A DNA stretch of 64,000 bases from contig NC_089991.1 of the NCBI RefSeq assembly GCF_036417845.1, forward strand, positions 13,051,001-13,115,000, given 5' to 3'. This document shows positions 1 to 12,800 of the stretch, piece by piece; position 1 is the first letter of the stretch; each line of letters starts with the position of its first letter. The notes beneath the pieces are model-generated. The model searched no databases. It was not told the origin of the DNA and saw only the letters and a list, made by a program, of their open reading frames with translations. The DNA is from Apteryx mantelli. Its lineage: Eukaryota > Chordata > Aves > Apterygiformes > Apterygidae. Made by a program: the position numbers and the translations under genes.

Positions 1-626
1 ATTTGCAGTGCTAATCTCAGAAAAGCATTGAAGCACTCAGGCATGTTTTTGGTTTTTTTGCTTTCACTTTGCTTTTGCATTTGTTTTGCTTTTGCTTCAT
101 TTCATATCTTCCGTCCCTGTTCCTCTCTCATCTTCCGAGATAAACAGCCTCCTCCTTTCTTCCATGCTGCATCCCAAGCTTCACTTCCAAATCATATAAT
201 CTTTCTATGCACCTTTTTCTCCTGCACAACTCTGCATCTGCTTCTCTAAGACACAGTTCAGTGATACTGTACTACTGTCTTTGTCACAATTTTCAATAGC
301 ACTGTCGGATTCTCATCCGATTTTGTCCCTGATTCCTGAAGACCTTTCAGAATGTGAGGTTACTTTACCTCTTCAAACACTTGATAGCAGAATGAGGCAG
401 GTTATGGCAGAATCAGTTTGCTTATAGTTTTTTTTTAAATGTGATGCCAGGATTTTCAATCCCTTGATTTAACCAGATAATGTCAAAGCTAGGTCAGTTG
501 CACCTCATTCTGTGATTATCAGCTGGCAGTTTGGCAATTATCTCAGTAGATCTGCATTATTCCAAGAATCCTTACATTATCTATTCAGAGTATCTTCTGC
601 CCTTTTCTATCCATCTGCCAATGCAG
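1..626 (+). other. FAT2: FAT2 intron (3' part)
   Basis: This is non-coding sequence upstream of the first visible FAT2 exon. Positions about 45-100 are a low-complexity stretch rich in TTTTGC-like words. No exon is recognisable. The stretch ends in the acceptor CCAATGCAG at 626. Confidence 0.7.
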
Positions 627-841
627 GTGCCTTATACATAAATGGAAGCTTGGACTTCGAAGCCAGTCACGAGTATTATCTATCCATTGAGGGGACAAGG
701 AAGGGCTCAGCTTCTCTGAGTGATGTCACCATGGTGGTGATCAACATCACTGACATCAATGACCATGCGCCAGAATTCATCCAAGACCCTTACTTTGCTG
801 ATATCCGGGAGGATGCTGCAGTTGGAGAAATCATCCTCACG
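627..841 (+). CDS. FAT2: FAT2 exon: cadherin repeat boundary
   Basis: The acceptor AATGCAG precedes 627 and the donor GTATGA follows 841. The exon begins at the second base of a codon and ends in phase 0. It encodes the end of one cadherin repeat, with LDFE and then the calcium linker DINDHAPEF near 750-775, and the opening strand of the next ([12 protein letters not shown]). An open frame extends upstream to an ATG at 512, but that is intron read-through. Confidence 0.9.
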
Positions 842-3800
842 GTATGATAAAGAACCAGGCCAGCTGTCTTTTTCTCTTCTTTTACTTATGTTACACAGTA
901 TTTGCTCTGCCTTTGCATAGAGATACCTCAACATAGCCACTGAATGAAAAGGGGATCCCCATCTTCAATAGCGTGCACTGGGACTGACACAGACAGCAGG
1001 TTTGTGACATTCAGCACTTAAGATCCAGACCTTACTTAAAAGAGGATGATTGCCAGCATTATGATAGACCATGGACATGGAGGGCATTTAGCCTTAGAAG
1101 GCAACCTTTAAGTGAAAGCTTAAGATACCTAAGAGAAACACAGAAGCTTGGGGATATCCCAAACAAGACAAATGACTGCAGAAGGCCCAAAGCCTGTGAG
1201 GCCTGGGGAAGGCAGGGGGTTCCTTGGGCAGAAAAGCAGAGCCCAAGGTATTCCAGTGAGATGTCCCCTGCCAAGCCTGTATTACCATCACAGAGTTGGT
1301 GAAGCCAGGAAAAGAATGAGCAAAAAACCTGTGTTGTAGTTTTTCAGAGTTTTCTCTTGGAAAAACTAATGAATGAAACTTATGTAAATTGCCTTCCTCC
1401 TTCCTCCTCATCTGAAACAAGCTCAATCCAATACGCTTAAATGACAAGTAGGTCTTATGCCTGTCATTCCTCGGCAAGGCCATCTTAGACCAGGAACCAT
1501 AGGGGTTTTTTCCTCCTAATAGGTATCAGCTGATGACTTGGACGGAGCAATGAACAATCAGATCACATATTCAATTGTGGGAGGGAACCCACTGGGACAC
1601 TTTGCCATTCAACCGAAGAGTGGGCAGATCAGCATTGCCAAGCATCTGGACAGGGAGGAGGTGAGTTCAAGATAACAGAAACAGGAGAGTTAGAAAACAT
1701 GAGGCGCAAAAGACTAAGGGAGCACACTAAGTTGCATCCTGTCTTCTGAATGACCTAATGCTAATACTGTAATGAGAAGGCAAATCTTTCACTCGTTTAT
1801 TTACTAGACCCATAGATACTGCTGTAGAAAGGCTGGGCTTTTGGGAAGGTGATAAAGTCTTTGCTGGTGACAGCACTGGGCTGTTGTCTGCTCTGCTAGT
1901 GCTCCAAGATAGCTGGATGTGAGCCAGCTCCAAACTGGAAACCAGCATAGTTGGTTTCTGCTTCTCTGCTTCAGCATATTATAGAAAATAGTTATGGACA
2001 GAAGCTTGAAAGGTCATCTGGACCATCCCTTATTCATAAAGCAGAAGCAACTCTATCTAAACCACCCTTGACGGATATTTGCCCAGCTTGCTCTCATCCA
2101 TCTTTGGCAAGTTGTTTCCCTTCTCCACAACTACCGCGAGGCTAATTTTCTTTAGCAAGGTGCTTTAAGATTTGTAAATGGAGAGTCCTAGCTGAGGGAC
2201 AAAGCTATTGCTATGGTATAATGCAAAGCCTCAAGCATTTTAACAAGCTGCAACAGTCAAACATCTATATGAGAAAGCCAGCATTCCTTCACTTCTCCAA
2301 GTGACCATGCTCTATAAATTCTCCAGATCCCCAGCTATTCCCTGACAGTTCGAGCCACAGACAATGGCCACCCTGCTCAGTTCAGTGACGTTGCTGTACA
2401 TGTCCAAGTGTCTGATGTCAATGATAACCCTCCTCGGTTCTTCCAGCTCAACTACAGCGTGGTGGTGCAGGTAAGCCAGGAGGGGGTTTGTTCTCCCAGT
2501 TCATCTCAGGGTATTAAGGTACCCATGTGTGAGTTGCTGTTGAGGCAGAGGGGCGAGTTAGTGAGGAAGCATGCTGTTGCTTGTGCTCATTGCCACAAAG
2601 AACTGGCAGGACCCACCAGGGCAGATAGCGAACAGATGCCATTTTCTCCTACCAACAGCTTTAGGCACCTTCTGTCCTTTTAGTACAGAGCCTGCAGAGC
2701 TCTTTTCACACTTTTCAAGCCTGACCTGCAGTCCTTTCCTCCTTTGGATTTGTCCATGTCTACACCACAAAATAAAGCACGGACCCAAGCACATGATCAA
2801 GCACCGCTATCACTGATGGACATAACCCAGCGAGCCCATAGCTTGGACTCAAAGCATCCATATGTACTCAGAGAGAGAGGAGCCCAGAACATGCTTTCAT
2901 CTCCCCTTGTACTTACATGACTCTAGGGGGAAGCCAGGGCAGCAGCTCAGCTGTCTACATTAATCCAGGTGACTCTACCATGTATTTAATGCTATGTAAG
3001 GGAGACCCTTGTCACCACTGCATTACTGCCAGTGATGGCAAGAGTCCCAATGTGCACATATTAGAGAGAGAGAGACGGGGGAAAAGAGAGAGCGCACATG
3101 CACTGGGGTGAAATTTATCTCTGTGTTCCTGATGCAGCAGTCTTAGGAGCAGTGCAGGCTCCCAGGCCTTTTCTCCTTGCTTGCCTTTCTCCACTATTAT
3201 CCTTCCTTATTTCAGGAGAATGCCCCAGTGGGTACAAGCATCCTGGAGCTGATTATGAGTGACAGAGACTCCCCAGAAAATGGACCACCATATTCATTCC
3301 AGATCACCCAGGGCAATGATGGGAAGGCCTTTGATGTAACACCAAATGGTCTGCTGGTGACATCATCCATCCTGAACAGAAGAATGAAAGAACAGTACCT
3401 ATTACAAGTCCAGGTATAGCCTGCCTTACTCCCCTGGTATATGAATTCACCCAGCCAAGTTTAGTAATAACAAAATGAGATTAGGACAGCACAGCTGGAT
3501 GGGAACTCCACTGGCTTTGGAGAAATCCAGCCTGGGCACAAATTCTGCATCTTGGAACCAGATACAGAGCTCATCTCTCCAAAAAGTTTGTCCACAAGAA
3601 GCCGGGAACCAGCCTCTACACTGATAAAATCAGATAATACGATCATGAGAAGTGCTCTGTCACCAGTTTCCTTAGACAATCACTTTTCCCAGCATAATCC
3701 TAGCAACTTCCAGTTTAAAGTGAGACCTGGATCTGGTTCTGAAAACTTTCTCCAAGCATCCTAGAGGGATTTAAGCTTTTCTTCAAAAAGGATTTGTATT

Positions 3801-6800
3801 GGTACAGGATAAATGAATTATTTTTCACTGTTATCAGTAAGGATATCCCATTAGAAACAACAGGATAACAACATGTAAAATACATACATCTCCAGTAATA
3901 ATAGCTGTTCTAAAAGCTAGATACTATTATTATAAACCTCAGCCACTAACTGCCTAAAATTAGGGAGAAACTTCTCCTATGATCTCATTATTCACATTTT
4001 TTTATTTTGAGGTTCCTTGACTAATGATAGGCAGCCATTGTCAGAGACAGGATACGGGCTTAAACAGACCAGGAGAGTAAATGCATTGATGTGTGTAACT
4101 GCTTTATATCTTTGCACACTAAGTTATGTACAGAGCCCCAAAGACTGTCAACATCTCTAAAGATGATTAATTCTCAGGAATCAGAACCGCCAAGTTGTGT
4201 CTCAGCTGCTGATGAGCACACACAGAAATGACTGCGACCCCTCTGTTAACAGAAGGTCTCAATCAGTGTCCGTGCTGGAAGGCATTCTGCCAGATTGACC
4301 TGCCTTTGCCCTGGAGCCAGTCTCGTAAAGCCATCTCCAGATGAGATCCAACACTGCTTCCAGTTTTTCCCAGTTAGCACCCTTCCTTCTTCACTCCCAA
4401 ACCGCTGCCTGACAGTTTCCACCCATTGCTACCTGCAAGGCACTCTCCTCTGTAAAACCTTCTCAGCCTGTCAGGTCAGGTGAGCTGACAGTAAATCAGC
4501 AGACAGCTATAATGTATCCTCTTGTTTTCCTTGACAGGTCTCTGACAGTGGTATCCCTCCCCTGTCATCATCTGCATTTATAAATATCCAAGTGACTGAG
4601 CAGAGCCAGTATGCTCCCTCAGCCCTTCCCCTGGAGGTATTCATCACTACCAATGAGAGAGCCTTCCGAGGAGGTGTTCTGGGCAAGATCCACGCCACAG
4701 ACCGAGATCCCCACGACACACTGGTGTATACTTTGGTGGCTGAAGTGCCCCAGGAGGGGCTCTTCTCTGTTGGAGCTGCAGATGGAAAGATCATTGCTGG
4801 AGACAAACTTCCCCATGGCCACTATCTTCTGAATGTGACAGTCAGTGATGGTACATTTACAGCCACCACCAGTGTCAATGTCCATGTGTGGTGCTTCACA
4901 CAGGAGGCCCTGGACAAGGCTGTAGTGCTACATTTCCGCCATCTCTCTCCTGAGGAATTTGTGGGGGACCACTGGCGCAACCTGCAAAGGTTTCTGGGAA
5001 ACATCCTTGTCACCCGGCGCCAAAATATCCACATGGCCAGCTTGCAGCCTGCAGCTACCTCTGACGGAGTGGACCTGCTCTTGGCTGTTGGAGAACCTCA
5101 TGGCTCATTGTATGAACCACGGGTTCTTGCAGATAAGATCACTGTATCAGCTGGAGAGATGGACCAGCTCGTTGGGCTCCGAATGAAGAAGGCAATTCAC
5201 GTGCCATGTCATGGGTCAGATTGTGCCCACCGTGTCTGCAAGGAAACCATTCAGCTGGACCCAGGCATGATGTCTACTTACAGCACCGCCCGACTCAGCG
5301 TCCTCACCCCAAGGCACAGCTTGGAGCAAATCTGTTCTTGCAACGGTGAGCAATCCTTCTTGTCAGCATCCCATGCTAGAAACCTGAAACTGTTTTGTGG
5401 CACATTGTGTTTTCCTTCAGTCCAGTGTAAAGCATCAGGACTTTCAATGGAATTAGGCTGCCCCAATGACTAACCATTCTGGCTGCACTTTCATGGCCAA
5501 GTCTAGACTCTTAGAGCTTTAAAATTTCGCTTAGTCTTCTTTAAAATGAATCTTCTGTAGCATATCATTAATAGCAGCATCTATCTTGTTGAGAAAAGTG
5601 ACTCACACTTAGCAGGTAAGGAAGCTGAGCTCAGTGATCAGAATTTCATTCTTTGAGCTACTGTGTTGGTCCTAGACTCAGCAAAGCAGAGACTAATTGA
5701 AAAATTCCAGGAAAGACAAAGAATATGTATTTGTTTTCATTTCTAGAATACTTCAAGAAAAGAGATGAGGAAGCAAGGATGGGGGTTAGCCTTGGGCAGG
5801 AATAGTAGGGGGACAGTGCAGGCTAAGATAAAGTCATGTTAAGGATGAGGAAAGTCAAGGGTGTAGTGGACCATGCTGAGGGAACCTTGAAGGATCCATG
5901 GGACAGACAGCAAAGCTGCTATTGCAGGATTGCCTTGCAGTTCAGTACATAGAAGAAATCCTAGGAGCTCCAAATAGGAAGCAGTAGGAGTTGCAGTGTA
6001 GCTGTACATGGGCTTGCTGTGGACAGGATTATTCCTGGTCAGTTATGGTGTCACACTGGGAAAAAAGGCAAGGCTGGATACAGTCTATGGTCTCCTAAAG
6101 TGCAACAAAGATGGGACCTTTCACTCATTCTGTTTCCAGGAACGGCTGTGAGGTTTGGAGGCCACAGCTACATTTGGTACCACCACTCACAGATTGGGTC
6201 CTGGCACATGCACTTCCGCCTGAAAACCCACCAGCTGCATGCTATTGTATTCTACGCTAATGGGACTGACCACACCACCTTGGAGGTACATTTTGCAATA
6301 CCTGAGGATTTCTTTCTGGTTTAATAAACCACTTACTGCTTTGGGGAAGGGAATCACAGGAAGGAGAGGCAATAGTACTTATCTTTAGTAACTCAGCTTC
6401 ATAAAATACATGACTTTGGAAGACCAAGTGAGCACAGTTTGGCAATTACCCGTATTATAGATCTACATCTTCCTTTTTCCTTAGAGTTTGCGTCTTCATC
6501 CTGCAATTATATCATACCTCACAGGAGGAAGAATTTATCAGATACAATTTTTCCCAGACCAGTCTGCTTCCACTGTAGCAAAGGGCAAACTTCACCCAAA
6601 CTTTATGAGTGGAGGCAGATTCACACTGAGCATACAAATCATTTGCCAGACCACATTATGGTTTGATCCACTGGCAAGATAAGGAGAACCTTAAACTCTA
6701 GAGGGAAGAGAGCTGTAGGTTTGACAGCAGCAGCAGAGAAAATTCTGAGCTATCAGAATGTAAAGTTCCCAAATAGTCCCAAACTGGTCAATTAAGTAAC

Positions 6801-9800
6801 CCCACACCACGGGGGGCAGATTCACAGCAGTGACCCAGCATAGTTCCATGGGAATTGCATCCCAAGATAGATATGCTCCAAAGTACACAAGCCCACAAAA
6901 AAAGCTGATCAGGAGTTTCAAGACATAATGTTTCCACTGACCCCACTTACCCCTCAACGAATTGTTCAGTGATGCCTAAACATGGAGTTTATCTACCCAG
7001 GGACATGCAAACTAAAAAACTCAAAGTTCTGTTTCTTCCTGTGTCCTCAGTGGCTGAAATATCCAACATCCCCAGGTTCCTCATCAGGGATGGCCACCCA
7101 CCATTGTGGACAGCCAGCACAGAGGAGGTAGCTACACAGGGCCAAAGAGTCTGGGTACCAGGGTACAGAGATGGGGAGGGCACAGATGAGCTCTGAGGAC
7201 AGGGATGATAACCACTAGCCTTTACCTGCACCAGAGCATATGCCAGTTAGACCATGCATCTAACTGAATGGACTTCAGCAAATTAAAGGCCCTTTATATT
7301 AATGGACAGAAGGGACAAAACATGATTCTTAAATGCTACTTTTCAACACCCACTTTTCATGTATCATGTAAACAACTGTAACAAGTAAGGAGCAGGAAGG
7401 CAAAATGTCAGATCAAACTTGCAGACCAGTTAGGTTATATTTCCTTCAGGTGGTTTCACTATTTAGGACAACTGCAAAGTCAGGAATATTTCAGGCTGAT
7501 CTTTTCCCTTTCCCTGGCTTCACACACTGAATCTGTCCAGCATTCGAGAATGTCTCCCTCTTCTACTTTGGCAACAGAAAAAAAGCAAGAGATGACTAAA
7601 GAAAAGTTTTTTTGTATATTCCTTATTAATTAAAATCAGCCTAATTGGAGACCAAGACTTTAGGATATACCAGCTTACAGAGATTTTTCCTTGAGCCTAA
7701 TCACATTGTAATCTCCACAGTGAAAATCTATCTTCAAGTGCTCATCCTGTCCCTGAATTCCCTTGTCCCTTCAAATGGTTTCGCAATGCCATCCTCAGAC
7801 CCACACAGAGAGGAAGCTGTGCAGCAACCAAGGCACAGAGAACTGCCCAAAGTATATATTGCATGCTCCTGCTGCTGCAGTCATCACTGACCAAGAAAAA
7901 GAATGAAAAAATAGCATCCATCTATCCTATGAGTCACTGAGCACAAGGCAAGGACTGGGATGGAGTCTCTTTTGCAAGAGTACGAAGAGCTTAGCTGCCC
8001 TGTTTGCACCCTTTCGCACAGCATCAGCCACAATCTAGGTCTTTCCACCTACCACACCCATTGCAACACATATCATCAACAAATTCCTGCCATGGAGTAT
8101 GTATCTCCCACTTCATCATGAAGGACAACAGACTTTGCAATATACCGGCACATGGACTGGCTGTGCCTCCAAATCACCAAGTAGTTCAGCAGAAGCAGTC
8201 CAGCACTCAGGATGATACTTAGAAAGGATGAAAAGGCAGAAAGCTCTAGTTAGCCAGCCCAAGCACACAGGGTCTAGGGAGAAAAGACTCATTAACAATT
8301 GAGTTCAGTGTACCCATCTACTGTACCCTGACCTCTCTGCAGACTTTTCAATGGGAAGTGTTCATAGAGTCTCCACCATAAAGTTGCCTTTCATTTCTTC
8401 ACTGACTCACTTTATGAACAGTATCTCAGGGACCAAACCTTTTCTAGGCCACCTAGACTGATAAATTCAGGGAAGTCCTAAAGATATTAAGCTTTGTGAA
8501 CTGCAGCACTCTAGGTATAAGCCAAAATCTTTAAAAGACTCATATCTAGCAGGTGATGGTTTGGTGAAAAGGATGAGCTCTCCCAAGGGTGCACATATCA
8601 TTGCCCTTCCAATTGCTAAGCTTTCCTGACATTCAGAAATAGCACTCTGCAGCACGAACATGGAAAACTAGACAAGCTGGGAAAGACTTGGCAATCTGTC
8701 AGTTCTTGCTTCAGGGAGTTGAGTTCTCAGCTGTCTTCCAGCCTGAGAAATTGATAAACCCAATCTACAGACCCATCTTCAGTGAAATCAGGTTCCTTCG
8801 GATAAAACAAAACGACAAAACTCTCTGGTGTACTTGCCAATTGTGCGGAGGGATTTACACACACATTGCCCTGGGGCTCTTCCAGAACACGTGCCAGCTG
8901 TATCTAGCTCTTCTGAAATCAGCTTTCTTTTGTTATTCCTGGGTTCTTTTGGTGGTTGCTCTCTCCATCCACTGAGCTTTATCTGTACTGAGGACTTCTC
9001 TAGGAGTGAACTGTTGTCTTGGCCTGCTTTTGGCCCATCCAGAGTAGCCCCATCATATCAGATGTAGGTTCTTCTAGAGTTCAGTGTAGCCCATAACCTT
9101 TCCTCCTCCTCCTCCTCTAGCCTCTTCCAGGCATCATCACACCTCATTCTCTCCAACATCCCCTACAGAGATCTCTTTTGCCTGGGATGAATTACTTAAT
9201 GTTATATAGCAAGCTCTGCAGGTTTCCATGAATATTTTGTTCCCTCTTTCCTCCTTCTCCAGTCTCCTGGTTTCTATGAAAGATATATTTCATTAACAAA
9301 GCACTGGAGAGAAAATGTGAAGAAGGGATTTGCCCCTCAATTCACCCTGAAACAGCACCGATAACCTTTCCTTTCTCTTCCTCCACTTGAGTTTTAAAGA
9401 GGAGCCTTGGGCCACAGACTGGGATTTCTGACTGCCCAGTACACTGCAGAAGACATTGGTGTGGTTAGTTTTTAGAAACTCAATAACTCAATTGTCTCCC
9501 TCCCATCCTCTGGTGCTGGGGAGAGAGGATTGGATTGCAACATCTATTAGCAGCTTTGGCCCGGGTTTCCAGCATGCTGATTAGGAACTGGCTACAACAG
9601 TAATTCCTTTCTCTGCCTCCCACCTCCTTATTGCCTCCTCCAAAGAAAGGCAGCCAGGTGCTCCTCCTCAACAAGGTCCTTTCAGCACTCCTCACCCATG
9701 CCAAAGGGGGAACTGCTCCAGCACAGGCAGCTTCCCCACCAGTAACGAGACAGTGAGAAAAGAATAAAGGCCATGGTGCCCATAACAAGAGTCCATCTGT

Positions 9801-12800
9801 GTCCAGTCAGTTATGGATAGCCTGAATACCGAAGCTCTGATTAGGAGCAGGAAGGGGGGAGAAGGGGTAACAGCTGCAGAAGTACAATCACACAGCTCTA
9901 CACCCTGGTATGTGGAAAGATGAGCTTCCCTCACTGCACACTGGTCACCAAGAAAGGGCCCTGGGGTGAAGCCGAATCAGTGAGACAAAGGCATTTTGCA
10001 AAATAAAGGAGGTTGCATTCACTTAAACGGGCTTCAATTGGCCAGTGCAAAGCTTAACAAGAGTGAAAGGGACTGGATTTGCCAGGATGGTAGTTCTTGG
10101 GGTCTAAAAATTGTGATTCATCTTGACTCATAATGCTTCGGCAGGGAAGAGGGGAATAAACAGCATGAGAAATGTTGAGAGCCTCCATGCACAACTGTCA
10201 CCTGCATCGCTGTTAACTGTGACCTCCGGGATTTTTTTTTGCAGATAGTTAATGGAGTTCCTCATCTTGGGTACGGCTGTTGGGGAAACTACACTGGGAA
10301 CCTCTCTTCCTCACGTTTTGTGAGCGATGGTGAGTGGCACTCAGTTTTCCTGGAGGTGAAAAACACATCTGTCCGCCTGCTCATCGATGGCCTGGGAAAC
10401 ACCTCTCTCCAGCTTCCAGGGACTTGCAGCATCTCCCAGGGCAGGCGAGATCTGCTTTTTGGGGGCCTCCGGCAGCCACTCCAGTCCCAGAGAGTCACAC
10501 GGGGGTTCAGAGGCTGCCTGGATGTCGTTGCAATCAATGGCAAAGAAGTGATTCTCCTGCCTGGAAAAGGGCAGTCAAAGGAAGTCATGGAGGAGGTGGA
10601 AATAAAGCAGTGTTGCTCCCCTGCTGGTGCCTGCAGCAGCAATCCATGCCTCAACAACGGGATGTGCTCCGAAACTCATGGAGGTGGTAAGTAAATATCC
10701 CGCGCAGAGCAATAGGAAAGCAATAAGGGGAGAGAAACAGACAGCCTCTTCAATCATCCCTATGCAAGGGGCTATGCCATAGGAGAATCTGAGGTCTCCC
10801 ATCCCAAGCGACCTCAAGTGATAACTGACTCAGTGCAGTAGCAGCTGGGTGTATTAGATCATCGTCCTGCCTCCCTTCAGCAGACCATGGCCCGGAGGGC
10901 AAGAGGGTGTTTCTAAGGAGTGTGCATGACCTAGGAGAGCGCAGCTTTGCCAAAAACTCAAATGCAAATAGAAGTTCCACCCACCCCTCTGCATCCTCTT
11001 TCCTTAAGGAGCCATTAGCAAAGTTGGAATCAGGCAAGATCAGATCACACAGTGATGGTATCTGGGCAAAAACAAGCCAAGATCTTAGTCTGTTCCCACT
11101 GCAGTCAGTGACTCCCCGGGGCTATGGGAAGGGATATGGGAAAACCGTAAGCTCAGATTCAAGAATCCCAGGTTAATGCAGGACCCAGATGCTCAGCTGA
11201 AGTTTGGTACTCAGAACCAGGCTCTGCCCCCAGACAGTCTGTATCACTGCCCATCCCTCTGTAGAGGGTTCCTCCCCTGCAAGCCATATCCCTGGGCCAG
11301 GGCTAGTCTGCAGAGGGAGGGAACCGCTCACAGCAGCATCTGCCCTGTGTCCACATCCTAGCTTTGAACGCTGCAAGGCCACACATCATAATGTCCTGTC
11401 TCATGAGCCAGAAATGGCCTGTGCTTTGGCCCTCCTGCCTTCCCTTTCTTGGGGCAGCGGGTGCTCTGGAGGCTACTGTGTGGGGCAGAAGCTCCTTCTG
11501 CACCTATATGCTTCTCATGGCCAGCTGCCAATGCCCACACCCTGCCTGGAGAGCGTACGGGGACCAGAGGAGGGAACACAACCACCTCCTGCCCTGCCTG
11601 CAGCCTCTGGGAACAAGATTCCCAGACCTGTCGACTCAGCAGCTGCCTGATTCAGGTGAACTTGTTTGACACACACTGTGTCTATACTGAACAGTTAGCC
11701 TGGCTAGCACTTGCATCTTAGCTTTACCCTTGAGACCCTCTGCACAGAAACCCCCTCTGTCTGGGTTGGAAGGTGCTCTAAGTCCAAGAGATGAGGACTC
11801 ATTTCTGCTCTAGGCCAAGGCATCGCCTGCTTGCTTTGCAGAGAGGATACAAGGGGAGAAATCACTTCCTCGCTAATGATCATCCACTGCCCTTCCCACA
11901 GTTTCCTTCCAATGTGAACAACTTCCCCTGCAAATGGCCCAAATGTCTAGGAAAGAGCCTGTGGGACATGCCATGGGACGTTGCCCCAGGCAGAAACAGG
12001 CAGGACAGTATGACCGGGAAGGGGTTGCTGGAGGAATGTTTTGTTTGTGAGGTTATCCTGGGTGCTTGGCTGCCTTGAGCAATGTGGGCTCCTTCCTGGA
12101 GACTATGGGCATGCTGTGCGAGTTTATGCAAAGTTCTGCCCAGGGATCTTAGGCACGGGATTACATGCACAGGCAAAGACAGGTCTGTGCAAGTGAGTTC
12201 AGGTGGGCCATGTTGGCCACATGAGAATGCATCTGGACAGAAAGGGTCAAAGCCAGACCAGCCACCCCATCAACTAGAGTGCTCAGGACCATAGACACAA
12301 ACACGTGAACACTCGTGTGCAAGAACACGTTTGTTCACGTGCAGCCTTATAGGCCATGTCCAACACCTGTTGTGCAAACGTCAGCACGTCCTTGTTGTAC
12401 AACCACTAACACACGTGGAAAGAGGTCTGCATTTGTTCACACTGTGCTCTAAAACAGGGATGTTTAGTTTGTGGATGAGCAGCAAAGACTTTTCTAGCAT
12501 GCTGAAAGTGGAAGCACCGAATTTCCCACACAGCACCACCAGATGAACGACTAGAAAGAGCTCAGCAGAGCCAGGGACATTCCCATGCTTAGGGCTACAC
12601 TAAACAGCAGCCAAAAATCAAACAGCAGCAGCCCCTCTGAATCCCTGGGTATGATGGGTTTCTCTCTGGCCGTGACTAGATACCTCCTGTAGGCAAGAGA
12701 GACCAGACGTGTTGAGACAGGAGCTTCATACTGCAAGAACTTGCAGAATCAAAGACTACAGAGAGCAACAAGTTACATGGGATCACATTTAGCAGAGTCA

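Noticed and set aside
512-626. ATG-started frame running into the first FAT2 exon
   Set aside because: It is intron sequence in frame by chance. A clear acceptor at 626 and cadherin homology begin only after it.
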